Origin: Sulfuricella sp. T08
Lineage (GTDB): Bacteria > Pseudomonadota > Gammaproteobacteria > Burkholderiales > Sulfuricellaceae
DNA length: 42,847 nt
Reading direction: 5' to 3'
NCBI RefSeq assembly: GCF_000971475.1
Contig: NZ_DF967530.1
Location: 1 to 42,847, forward strand
Each line of letters begins with the position of its first letter. The stretch's first letter is position 1. Below the pieces are notes generated by a model. It searched no databases and was not told the DNA's origin. It was given only the letters and a program-made list of their open reading frames with translations. A program made the translations under genes and the position numbers. This document shows positions 36,715-42,847 of the stretch, piece after piece.

Positions 36715-37032
36715 TTACGCGTCCAGCACTTCGCCGTTGGATTTGAAATAGCGGACTTTACGTCCATCCTCCAGCACCTTGATGCCCACCCGGTCAGCTT
36801 TTTGCGTAGCGGGGTTAAACAGCGCGATATTGGAGATATCAAGTGGCATCTCCTTCTCGACGATGCCACCGGCCACGCCCTTAACCGGGTTCGGCTTCAT
36901 GTGCTTCTTAACCTTGTTGACACCCTCAACGAGAAGGTGACCATCGTCCAGCATGCGCAGGACCAGGCCACGCCTGCCCTTGTCTTTGCCGGTGATCACA
37001 ACGACATCGTCGCCTTTGCGAATTTTGCGCAT
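36715..37032 (-). CDS. rplX: 50S ribosomal protein L24
   Basis: L24 (105 residues) is a KOW-motif assembly initiator: [20 protein letters not shown], then [17 protein letters not shown]. It lies 11 bases after rplN and 9 bases before rplE. Confidence 0.99.
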   Translation of the reverse strand: MRKIRKGDDVVVITGKDKGRRGLVLRMLDDGHLLVEGVNKVKKHMKPNPVKGVAGGIVEKEMPLDISNIALFNPATQKADRVGIKVLEDGRKVRYFKSNGEVLDA

Positions 37033-37043
37033 CTCGATTCTCC

Positions 37044-37412
37044 TTACAGAACTTCTGGAGCCAGCGACACGATCTTCATGAAGCGCTCGGTACGAAGTTC
37101 GCGAGTCACCGGTCCAAAGATACGGGTGCCGATGGGTTCCAATTTGTTATTCAGCAGAACGGCAGCATTGCCGTCGAATTTAATGAGGGATCCATCAGGA
37201 CGGCGCACACCCTTGGCAGTGCGTACTACAACAGCGTTGTAGACATCGCCTTTCTTGACGCGACCGCGTGGAGCGGCATCCTTGATGCTGACCTTGATGA
37301 CATCGCCGATGGCGGCGTAACGACGCTTGGAGCCGCCCAGAACCTTGATGCACATAACGCGGCGTGCACCAGTATTATCTGCGACATCCAGCACAGATTG
37401 CATTTGTATCAT
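37044..37412 (-). CDS. rplN: 50S ribosomal protein L14
   Basis: L14 (122 residues) contributes to inter-subunit bridges. It begins [20 protein letters not shown] and contains [20 protein letters not shown]. It is preceded by a 154-base gap after rpsQ that holds a candidate promoter, so it may head an spc-type transcription unit. Confidence 0.99.
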   Translation of the reverse strand: MIQMQSVLDVADNTGARRVMCIKVLGGSKRRYAAIGDVIKVSIKDAAPRGRVKKGDVYNAVVVRTAKGVRRPDGSLIKFDGNAAVLLNNKLEPIGTRIFGPVTRELRTERFMKIVSLAPEVL

Positions 37413-37566
37413 TTTATTTCTCCAACTTAATCCGTCCGGGAGCTGCCCATCACTATAAATAGCGCAGCGAACTTCGACGGTCAGTTTTGGCTTCAGTCCG
37501 ATTATTCGGACCGCTCGCCCAAAAAGAGCGAGATATTAGCGCCTCCCGGAGGGAAACGCAAGCACT
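37413..37566 (-). promoter_or_regulatory. rpsQ-rplN gap with candidate spc promoter and hairpins
   Basis: The longest gap inside the rplC-rplQ block. On the minus strand TTGCGT (37561-37556), a 17-base spacer and TAATAT (37538-37533) make a moderate promoter. Small hairpins follow: a 5-bp CTCGC/GCGAG stem (37514-37532) and a perfect 6-bp GTCCGA/TCGGAC stem with a four-base loop (37496-37511). A CCTCCCGGAGG palindrome (37542-37552) lies within the spacer. E. coli also has a promoter between the S10 and spc operons here. Confidence 0.45.
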
Positions 37567-37830
37567 TTATACCAAACGGCTCTTTTCAATCAGTGCGGTC
37601 ACACGAAATGCCTTGGTTTTAGCGATTGGGCGGCATTCCTCGATAGTCACCAGATCACCCTCATGGTACTCATTTTTCTCATCGTGGGCATGGTACTTCT
37701 TGGAACGGCTAATCACTTTGCCGTACAAAGGGTGCTTAACCTTGCGCTCAACCTGCACGGTCACAGTCTTGTCCATCTTGTCGCTGACTACGCGTCCGGT
37801 CAGTGTGCGTGAAACTTTATCTTCGCTCAT
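37567..37830 (-). CDS. rpsQ: 30S ribosomal protein S17
   Basis: S17 (87 residues, OB fold) shows [20 protein letters not shown] and [19 protein letters not shown]. It overlaps rpmC by 4 bases (ATGA). It closes the S10-type unit before a 154-base gap. Confidence 0.99.
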   Translation of the reverse strand: MSEDKVSRTLTGRVVSDKMDKTVTVQVERKVKHPLYGKVISRSKKYHAHDEKNEYHEGDLVTIEECRPIAKTKAFRVTALIEKSRLV

Positions 37831-38021
37831 GCTTGCCTCGCCTTTTCACCGATCAGCGTGCGTACGCGCGCAATATCCTTGCGTACCTTTCCCAACTGAT
37901 CTACTTTGGTACTCTGCTGTGTGGAAATCTGCATACGCAAGCCAAACTGGGCGCGCAGCAATTCCACCATCTCCTTGTTCAACTCTTCAGCTGACTTGGC
38001 TCTTAATTCGCTGGCTTTCAT
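37827..38021 (-). CDS. rpmC: 50S ribosomal protein L29
   Basis: L29 (64 residues) sits by the exit tunnel. It is an all-helical protein: [20 protein letters not shown], then [14 protein letters not shown] and [16 protein letters not shown]. It starts 2 bases after rplP and overlaps rpsQ by 4. Confidence 0.98.
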   Translation of the reverse strand: MKASELRAKSAEELNKEMVELLRAQFGLRMQISTQQSTKVDQLGKVRKDIARVRTLIGEKARQA

Positions 38022-38023
38022 GA

Positions 38024-38440
38024 TTAACCACCTAACTGTCTGGTTACGAAAGTGGTCTGGATCGGCAACTTGGCAGCAGCCAGGCGAAACGCCTCGCGCG
38101 CCAGTGTTTCTTCCACACCATCCATTTCATAGAGCACTTTGCCTGGCTGAATCTCGGCAACATAGTACTCCGGGTTGCCCTTACCGTTACCCATCCGCAC
38201 TTCAGCAGGTTTCTGGGAAATCGGCTTGTCTGGGAATATCCTGATCCAGATACGACCACCACGTTTGATATGACGTGTCATGGCACGACGAGCCGCTTCG
38301 ATCTGGCGTGCCGTCAGGCGGCCGCGGCCAATTGCCTTCAGGCCGAACTCGCCGAAGCTGACCTTGTTACCGCGAGTCGCAATGCCGGTATTGCGGCCTT
38401 TATGCTCCTTGCGGAATTTCCTTCTAGCTGGCTGTAGCAT
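38024..38440 (-). CDS. rplP: 50S ribosomal protein L16
   Basis: L16 (138 residues) helps shape the A-site tRNA pocket. It starts [19 protein letters not shown] and contains [19 protein letters not shown] and [20 protein letters not shown]. The ATG at 38440 overlaps the 3' end of rpsC by 17 bases, which suggests coupled translation. An earlier in-frame ATG (38488) would be buried in rpsC. Confidence 0.98.
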   Translation of the reverse strand: MLQPARRKFRKEHKGRNTGIATRGNKVSFGEFGLKAIGRGRLTARQIEAARRAMTRHIKRGGRIWIRIFPDKPISQKPAEVRMGNGKGNPEYYVAEIQPGKVLYEMDGVEETLAREAFRLAAAKLPIQTTFVTRQLGG

Positions 38441-39134
38441 GTTTTGCTCCCGACTTTCTTGGTTTGCGTTCCGGTTCGACCGCTGCAACTACGGGTGTCT
38501 CACCCTTGCCCGGTGTCTCGCCTTTGTAGACCCAGACTTTTATCCCGATAATACCGTATGTCGTTTTCGCTTCGGCTGTGCCGTAGTCGATATCGGCGCG
38601 CAGAGTGTGCAGCGGCACACGGCCTTCGCGATACCATTCGGTACGCGCGATCTCGGCACCATTAAGGCGGCCGGCACTTTGAATTTTGATTCCTTGAGCA
38701 CCCAAACGCATGGCATTCTGCATCGCACGCTTCATTGCACGACGAAACATGATGCGTTTCTCAAGCTGCTGCGCAATATTTTCAGCGATCAATTGTGAGT
38801 CGATCTCAGGCTTGCGAATTTCCTCAATATTGAGATGCACCGGCACACCCATCAGCTTCTGCAGCTGGGATTTCAATGCTTCAATATCTTCGCCCTTCTT
38901 GCCAATCACAACCCCCGGACGGGCACTGAAGATCGAGATTCTGGCGTTACGAGCCGGCCGTTCAATCACGATTTTGCCCACCGAGGCATGCGCCAGCTTC
39001 TTCTTCAGGAAGTCGCGCACCTTGATGTCATCAGCCAGCATGCCTGCAAAATTCTTGCTGTTTGCGTACCACTTAGACGTCCAGTTTTTGAGCACGCCAA
39101 GCCGAAAACCGATTGGATTAATCTTCTGTCCCAT
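38424..39134 (-). CDS. rpsC: 30S ribosomal protein S3
   Basis: S3 (236 residues) lies at the mRNA entry. It begins [20 protein letters not shown], has a KH domain ([20 protein letters not shown]) and the C-terminal [12 protein letters not shown], followed by a basic tail after residue 215. Confidence 0.99.
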   Translation of the reverse strand: MGQKINPIGFRLGVLKNWTSKWYANSKNFAGMLADDIKVRDFLKKKLAHASVGKIVIERPARNARISIFSARPGVVIGKKGEDIEALKSQLQKLMGVPVHLNIEEIRKPEIDSQLIAENIAQQLEKRIMFRRAMKRAMQNAMRLGAQGIKIQSAGRLNGAEIARTEWYREGRVPLHTLRADIDYGTAEAKTTYGIIGIKVWVYKGETPGKGETPVVAAVEPERKPRKSGAKHATAS

Positions 39135-39145
39135 GTTCTTTCCTC

Positions 39146-39475
39146 TTAGTTTCCGACAGTGACTGTGATATGACAGGTAGGCTTGAGAATTCTCGCGCCT
39201 CGACCTTTCGCACGTGCACGGAAACGCTTCATCGTCGAACCCTCGTCAACCAGAATGGTCGCGACCTTGAGTTCATCAATGTCAGCACCCTCATTATGCT
39301 CGGCGTTAGCAATAGCAGACTCCAGCACTTTCTTGATAATCACTGCGCCCTTCTTCGGACTGAAGGTCAGGATGTTCAATGCGCGGTCAACGGGCAGTCC
39401 GCGAATCTGATCGGCAACCAGTCGGCCTTTTTGCGCCGACAGCCTGGTACCGCGTAATACAGCACTAACTCTCAT
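39146..39475 (-). CDS. rplV: 50S ribosomal protein L22
   Basis: L22 (109 residues) lines the exit tunnel. [20 protein letters not shown] and [20 protein letters not shown] are typical. Two adjacent ATGs occur (39478, 39475). GAGAGG lies 5 bases before the second, which I prefer. Confidence 0.98.
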   Translation of the reverse strand: MRVSAVLRGTRLSAQKGRLVADQIRGLPVDRALNILTFSPKKGAVIIKKVLESAIANAEHNEGADIDELKVATILVDEGSTMKRFRARAKGRGARILKPTCHITVTVGN

Positions 39476-39486
39476 CATAGCCTCTC

Positions 39487-39762
39487 TTATCTCTTGGCTT
39501 TCTTATCCGCCGCATGCCCTTTGAAGGTGCGTGTCAGCGAGAATTCGCCCAGCTTGTGGCCGACCATGTTCTCCGAAATGTACACGGGGAGGTGAATCTT
39601 GCCGTTGTGTACAGCGATCGTCAAACCAACAAAATCCGGCATCACCGTGGAGCGGCGTGACCATGTCTTGATCGGGCGCTTGTCATGGGTTGCGCGTGCA
39701 GCATCCACCTTGGTGATCAGGTGCGCATCAACAAATGGACCTTTTTTAATAGAACGTGCCAT
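39487..39762 (-). CDS. rpsS: 30S ribosomal protein S19
   Basis: S19 (91 residues) is a 30S head protein. [20 protein letters not shown] and [20 protein letters not shown] identify it. It lies 5 bases after rplB and 8-11 bases before rplV. Confidence 0.99.
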   Translation of the reverse strand: MARSIKKGPFVDAHLITKVDAARATHDKRPIKTWSRRSTVMPDFVGLTIAVHNGKIHLPVYISENMVGHKLGEFSLTRTFKGHAADKKAKR

Positions 39763-39767
39763 ATCTG

Positions 39768-40601
39768 TTACCTCTTATTCGACGGACGGCGATTCACAAT
39801 CATGCCGGTTGTACGCTTGTTGCTCCGCGTACGGTAGCCCTTGGTCGGCGTGCCCCATGGGCTGACCGGGTGACGACCTGCAGCAGTCTTGCCTTCGCCG
39901 CCACCGTGCGGGTGGTCAACAGGGTTCATGGCAACACCGCGAACTGTCGGGCGAACACCGCGCCAGCGCATAGCGCCAGCCTTGCCGATGGAACGCAGGT
40001 TGTGTTCGGAATTACCGACCTCACCAATGGTCGCTTTGCAATCCACATGCACCTTACGCACCTCACCGGAGCGCAAACGCACCTGGGCATAAGCACCTTC
40101 ACGGGCCATCAACTGCACAGCGGCGCCGGCAGAGCGGGCCATCTGAGCACCCTTGCCGGGTTGCATTTCGATGCAGTGAATGATGGTGCCCACCGGAATG
40201 TTACGCAGGGGCAGCGTGTTGCCAGGCTTGATCGGAGAATCGGAACCGCTCACCACTTGCGTACCGACGCTCACGCCTTTAGCAGCAATAATATAGCGAC
40301 GCTCACCGTCGGCGTAGCACAGCAGAGCCAGATGGGCGCTGCGATTTGGATCATACTCCAGACGCTCGACTTTAGCCGGAACACCATCCTTGTCGCGTTT
40401 AAAATCAACCACACGGTAGTGCTGCTTGTGACCGCCGCCCTGATGTCGAACGGTAATCCGGCCATGGTGGTTTCGACCTGCATTGCGCGACTGGCTTTCC
40501 AGCAGCGGTGCGTGAGGCTTGCCCTTGTGCAGTTCCGGCGTGACGATTTTTACTACAGCGCGTCGGCCCGGAGATGTCGGTTTAACTTTAATAATTGCCA
40601 T
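39768..40601 (-). CDS. rplB: 50S ribosomal protein L2
   Basis: L2 (277 residues) supports the peptidyl transferase centre and subunit joining. [20 protein letters not shown] opens the protein. [20 protein letters not shown] is in the first third, and the C-terminal loop with the conserved His reads [16 protein letters not shown]. Confidence 0.99.
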   Translation of the reverse strand: MAIIKVKPTSPGRRAVVKIVTPELHKGKPHAPLLESQSRNAGRNHHGRITVRHQGGGHKQHYRVVDFKRDKDGVPAKVERLEYDPNRSAHLALLCYADGERRYIIAAKGVSVGTQVVSGSDSPIKPGNTLPLRNIPVGTIIHCIEMQPGKGAQMARSAGAAVQLMAREGAYAQVRLRSGEVRKVHVDCKATIGEVGNSEHNLRSIGKAGAMRWRGVRPTVRGVAMNPVDHPHGGGEGKTAAGRHPVSPWGTPTKGYRTRSNKRTTGMIVNRRPSNKR

Positions 40602-40611
40602 CGTTGCTCTC

Positions 40612-40923
40612 CTACTCGCCCGCTGCGAAATTGATTTCTTGGCCAGGCTTCAGGGCGACATATGCCTTTTTCCAGTCCTTGCGACGGCCTGAAATTTTAC
40701 CGAACCGCTTAACCTTGCCCTTGACGTTCATGACCTGGACACTATCCACTTCCACCTTGAACAGCAACTCCACTGCAGCCTTGATTTCAGGCTTGGTGGC
40801 ATTGGTCACCACACGGAAAGCTACTTGCTCATGCTTGTCCGCAATCATGGTGCTCTTCTCGGAGATCTGGGGTGCCAGAATGACCTGCAACAGACGTTCC
40901 TGATTAAATGTGGGCGCGTTCAT
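40612..40923 (-). CDS. rplW: 50S ribosomal protein L23
   Basis: L23 (103 residues) is the docking site for trigger factor and SRP at the tunnel exit. [20 protein letters not shown] and [20 protein letters not shown] are typical. It overlaps rplD by 4 bases (ATGA). Confidence 0.99.
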   Translation of the reverse strand: MNAPTFNQERLLQVILAPQISEKSTMIADKHEQVAFRVVTNATKPEIKAAVELLFKVEVDSVQVMNVKGKVKRFGKISGRRKDWKKAYVALKPGQEINFAAGE

Positions 40924-41540
40924 GCGTACATCTCCTCAAATTTCTTCACCGCACTGCGGGTCATCAGCACATTCGGATAGTGCACCATGCTCACCGGATC
41001 AGCACGATGTGCTTCCAGCACTAGCACATGCGGCAAATTCCGGGCCGACAGGTAGAGATTCTCATCCATCTCGTCGGTAATGATCAGGACCTTGTCCATC
41101 CCCATGCTCTTGATCTTTTGTGCCAATGCCTTGGTCTTCGGAGTATCGACGGAGAAGCTCTCCACCACCGAGAGACGACCCAGGCGCGCCAGCTCGGAAA
41201 GGATCGAGCTGATACCGGCGCGGAACATTTTCTTGTTGACCTTCTGGCTGAAGTTCTCATCCGGCCTATTCGGAAATATCTGACCGCCGCCACGCCACAA
41301 AGGACTGGAGGCCATACCTGCACGGGCACGACCGGTACCCTTTTGACGCCACGGCTTTTTGGTGCTGTGGGCGACTTCACTACGGTCTTTCTGGGCGCGG
41401 TTACCGCTACGGGCGTTAGCCATGTAGGCGGTTACAACCTGGTGAACCAGCGCTTCATTGAATTCGCGGCCGAACAAATCATCCGAAGCAGTTACGCTGG
41501 CGGTCGATTGTCCTTGATCATTGATTAGCTTCAATTCCAT
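40920..41540 (-). CDS. rplD: 50S ribosomal protein L4
   Basis: L4 (206 residues) reaches the exit tunnel and in E. coli represses the S10 operon through its leader. The tunnel loop is seen in [20 protein letters not shown] and [19 protein letters not shown]. The ATG shares one base with the rplC stop (TAATG). Confidence 0.99.
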   Translation of the reverse strand: MELKLINDQGQSTASVTASDDLFGREFNEALVHQVVTAYMANARSGNRAQKDRSEVAHSTKKPWRQKGTGRARAGMASSPLWRGGGQIFPNRPDENFSQKVNKKMFRAGISSILSELARLGRLSVVESFSVDTPKTKALAQKIKSMGMDKVLIITDEMDENLYLSARNLPHVLVLEAHRADPVSMVHYPNVLMTRSAVKKFEEMYA

Positions 41541-42184
41541 TATGCACCTGCCTTTACGCTCGGGCGCACAATCAGATCGCCGCCCTTGGAACCGGGAACA
41601 GCACCCTTGATCAGAAGCAGTTGGCGCTCGGTATCGATACGGACGATTTCAAGGTTTTGCGTAGTACGCTTCACAGCGCCGTAGTGGCCTGCCATCCTCT
41701 TGCCGGGGAACACACGACCGGGATCCTGATTCTGGCCAATCGAGCCTGCACTATTATGGGAACGTGAGTTACCGTGAGTGGCGCGGTTTGAGCTGAAGTG
41801 GTGACGCTTGATCGCGCCAGTAAAACCTTTACCTTGTGTGGTACCGGTTACATCAACCATTTGACCGACCTGGAACAGGTCAATACTAACAGCGCCGCCC
41901 AAATTCATTTTGGCAGCATCTTCGCCAGATACCGGGAACTCTCTGAGAACACGGCCAGCATCAACACCAGCCTTGGCAAAATGTCCAGCCAGTGGCTGAG
42001 TAACACGGCTCTTGCGGCGCGTACCAAAAGCCACTTGAACAGCAGTATAGCCGTCCGTTGCGGGGGTTTTAATCTGGGTCACACGATTGTTGGACACGTC
42101 CACAACGGTCACCGGCACGGAAGTTCCGTCCTCAGTAAACACGCGGGTCATGCCAATCTTGCGACCGACAAGTCCTAAGCTCAT
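41540..42184 (-). CDS. rplC: 50S ribosomal protein L3
   Basis: L3 (214 residues) begins [20 protein letters not shown]. The extended loop toward the peptidyl transferase centre holds [20 protein letters not shown] and [20 protein letters not shown]. The ATG at 42184 is preferred over the adjacent GTG. The gene is preceded by a 191-base region with its own strong promoter candidate and hairpins. Confidence 0.99.
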   Translation of the reverse strand: MSLGLVGRKIGMTRVFTEDGTSVPVTVVDVSNNRVTQIKTPATDGYTAVQVAFGTRRKSRVTQPLAGHFAKAGVDAGRVLREFPVSGEDAAKMNLGGAVSIDLFQVGQMVDVTGTTQGKGFTGAIKRHHFSSNRATHGNSRSHNSAGSIGQNQDPGRVFPGKRMAGHYGAVKRTTQNLEIVRIDTERQLLLIKGAVPGSKGGDLIVRPSVKAGA

Positions 42185-42187
42185 CAC

Positions 42188-42375
42188 AATTATCCTTCTT
42201 ACAAGGCCGGTTACGATTGACCGGCGGTTTTAACAGCTAGCGATCCCTCATGCGCTCTAGCGCATTGAAAGTCGGTTTACCATTTGGTGCAAAAGGCACG
42301 CTTGAAAAAACGGTGGAGTATACACAGTTTTCCCCAACGTATCAATTCTGCCTGCTCTACTACTAATTAAACAAA
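42188..42375 (-). promoter_or_regulatory. rplC leader region with conserved hairpin
   Basis: This region separates rpsJ from rplC. Below the promoter at 42317-42345 the predicted transcript runs about 126 bases to the rplC start. It contains the 27-base hairpin 42271-42245 (CTTTC, bulged A, ATGCGC / GCGCAT, GAGGG around a TAGA loop) shared with the rpoA-rplQ gap. A second stem, GCCGGT/ACCGGC, lies nearer the gene (about 42208-42227). It may carry ribosomal-protein autoregulation, which is inference. Confidence 0.5.
42317..42345 (-). promoter_or_regulatory. Near-consensus sigma-70 promoter ahead of rplC
   Basis: TTGATA (42345-42340), exactly 17 bases, then TATACT (42322-42317): five of six matches in each hexamer at optimal spacing. 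It is the best promoter match I noticed in the window and lies downstream of rpsJ. Confidence 0.75.
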
Positions 42376-42684
42376 TTACAGCTTGATTTCCACATCCACG
42401 CCAGCCGGCAAATCCAGCTTCATCAATGCATCTACAGTCTTATCAGTAGGATCGATGATGTCCATCAGTCGCAGGTGAGTACGAATCTCCAACTGGTCAC
42501 GCGAGGTCTTGTTGACGTGTGGTGAACGCAGAATATCGAAACGCTCAATACGGGTAGGCAAAGGAACCGGCCCCTTAACGACAGCACCAGTGCGTTTTGC
42601 AGTTTCCACGATCTCCAGCGCGGACTGATCGATCAAACGATAATCAAACGCCTTGAGGCGGATACGAATTTTTTGACTTTGCAT
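42376..42684 (-). CDS. rpsJ: 30S ribosomal protein S10
   Basis: S10 (102 residues) is a 30S head protein and NusE in antitermination. [20 protein letters not shown] and [20 protein letters not shown] are typical. It follows tuf after 50 bases, so it probably belongs to the str transcription unit (rpsL-rpsG-fusA-tuf-rpsJ) while rplC has its own promoter. Confidence 0.99.
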   Translation of the reverse strand: MQSQKIRIRLKAFDYRLIDQSALEIVETAKRTGAVVKGPVPLPTRIERFDILRSPHVNKTSRDQLEIRTHLRLMDIIDPTDKTVDALMKLDLPAGVDVEIKL

Positions 42685-42734
42685 TATTTATCCAAAAGAG
42701 CGATGCAGCAGACCAAGGTCCGCCACGTGTTTAA

Positions 42735-42847
42735 TTACTCAATAACCTTAGCTACAACACCAGCACCCACGGTACGACCACCTTCGCGAATCGCGAAGCG
42801 CAGACCTTCTTCCATCGCGATCGGCTGAATCAGCGCGACCGTGATCG
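42735..42847 (-). CDS. tuf: Elongation factor Tu (3' end only)
   Basis: The last 36 codons and stop are in the window; the rest lies beyond the end. The translation includes [20 protein letters not shown] and ends [10 protein letters not shown], the EF-Tu domain 3 C-terminus. EF-Tu delivers aminoacyl-tRNA to the ribosome. Its position ahead of rpsJ matches the str operon. Confidence 0.97.
   Translation of the reverse strand, partial: ITVALIQPIAMEEGLRFAIREGGRTVGAGVVAKVIE

Noticed and set aside
39756-40634. 292-codon plus-strand open frame opposite rplB
   Set aside because: It mirrors rplB, and long opposite frames are common in high-GC, strongly codon-biased ribosomal genes.

Overview
This window is a stretch of core chromosome from a betaproteobacterium. 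The nearly complete str/S10/spc/alpha ribosomal block, the yebC-ruvCAB-ybgC-tolQRAB-pal-cpoB-queE string and the fmdB-DUF502-aspS-nudB order all fit that class. The zinc-ribbon form of S4 and the PilZ-DUF1631-GGDEF-EAL protein suggest the Nitrosomonadales/Gallionellales/Sulfuricella area. That narrower placement is inference. I saw no prophage, CRISPR array, complete insertion sequence, tRNA or rRNA gene.

Layout. (1) 1-234: a noncoding repeat with alternative hairpins. (2) 235-8775, all minus strand: yebC, ruvC, ruvA, ruvB (Holliday-junction processing), ybgC, tolQ, tolR, tolA, tolB, pal, cpoB (the envelope Tol-Pal machine) and queE (queuosine precursor synthesis). Most junctions overlap by 1-4 bases, so translation is probably coupled. 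(3) 8840-10769, minus: a YbhP-like phosphodiesterase and a ClsB-like cardiolipin synthase. (4) 10873-15181, minus: fmdB-like zinc ribbon, DUF502 membrane protein, aspS, nudB and nadA. (5) 15348-16702, plus: a PerM/AI-2E family membrane protein and a YkgJ-type cysteine-cluster protein. (6) 16776-20378, minus: a 1200-residue c-di-GMP signalling protein. (7) 20706-21985, minus: an ArsC/YfgD-family protein and an RbgA/YlqF-like GTPase. 22163-23782, plus: an FAD-dependent oxidoreductase. (8) 23857-28573: ssb and a YajR-like MFS transporter (minus), divergent from uvrA (plus). (9) 28645-42847, all minus, read from high to low coordinate: tuf (partial), rpsJ, rplC-D-W-B, rpsS, rplV, rpsC, rplP, rpmC, rpsQ, rplN-X-E, rpsN, rpsH, rplF-R, rpsE, rpmD, rplO, secY, infA, rpmJ, rpsM, rpsK, rpsD, rpoA, rplQ.

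This is mainly housekeeping DNA and I do not claim a new multi-gene system. The observations most worth following are these: ruvC has no ATG, GTG, TTG or CTG start that keeps its first catalytic Asp, and appears to begin at an ATC placed 7 nt after a good ribosome binding site; a 27-nt hairpin with the same geometry and wobble-compatible changes lies ahead of both rplQ and rplC; a near-consensus promoter separates rpsJ from rplC; five tandem TGGC units sit inside the c-di-GMP gene just after its PilZ domain; and AspRS carries residues associated with non-discriminating enzymes.
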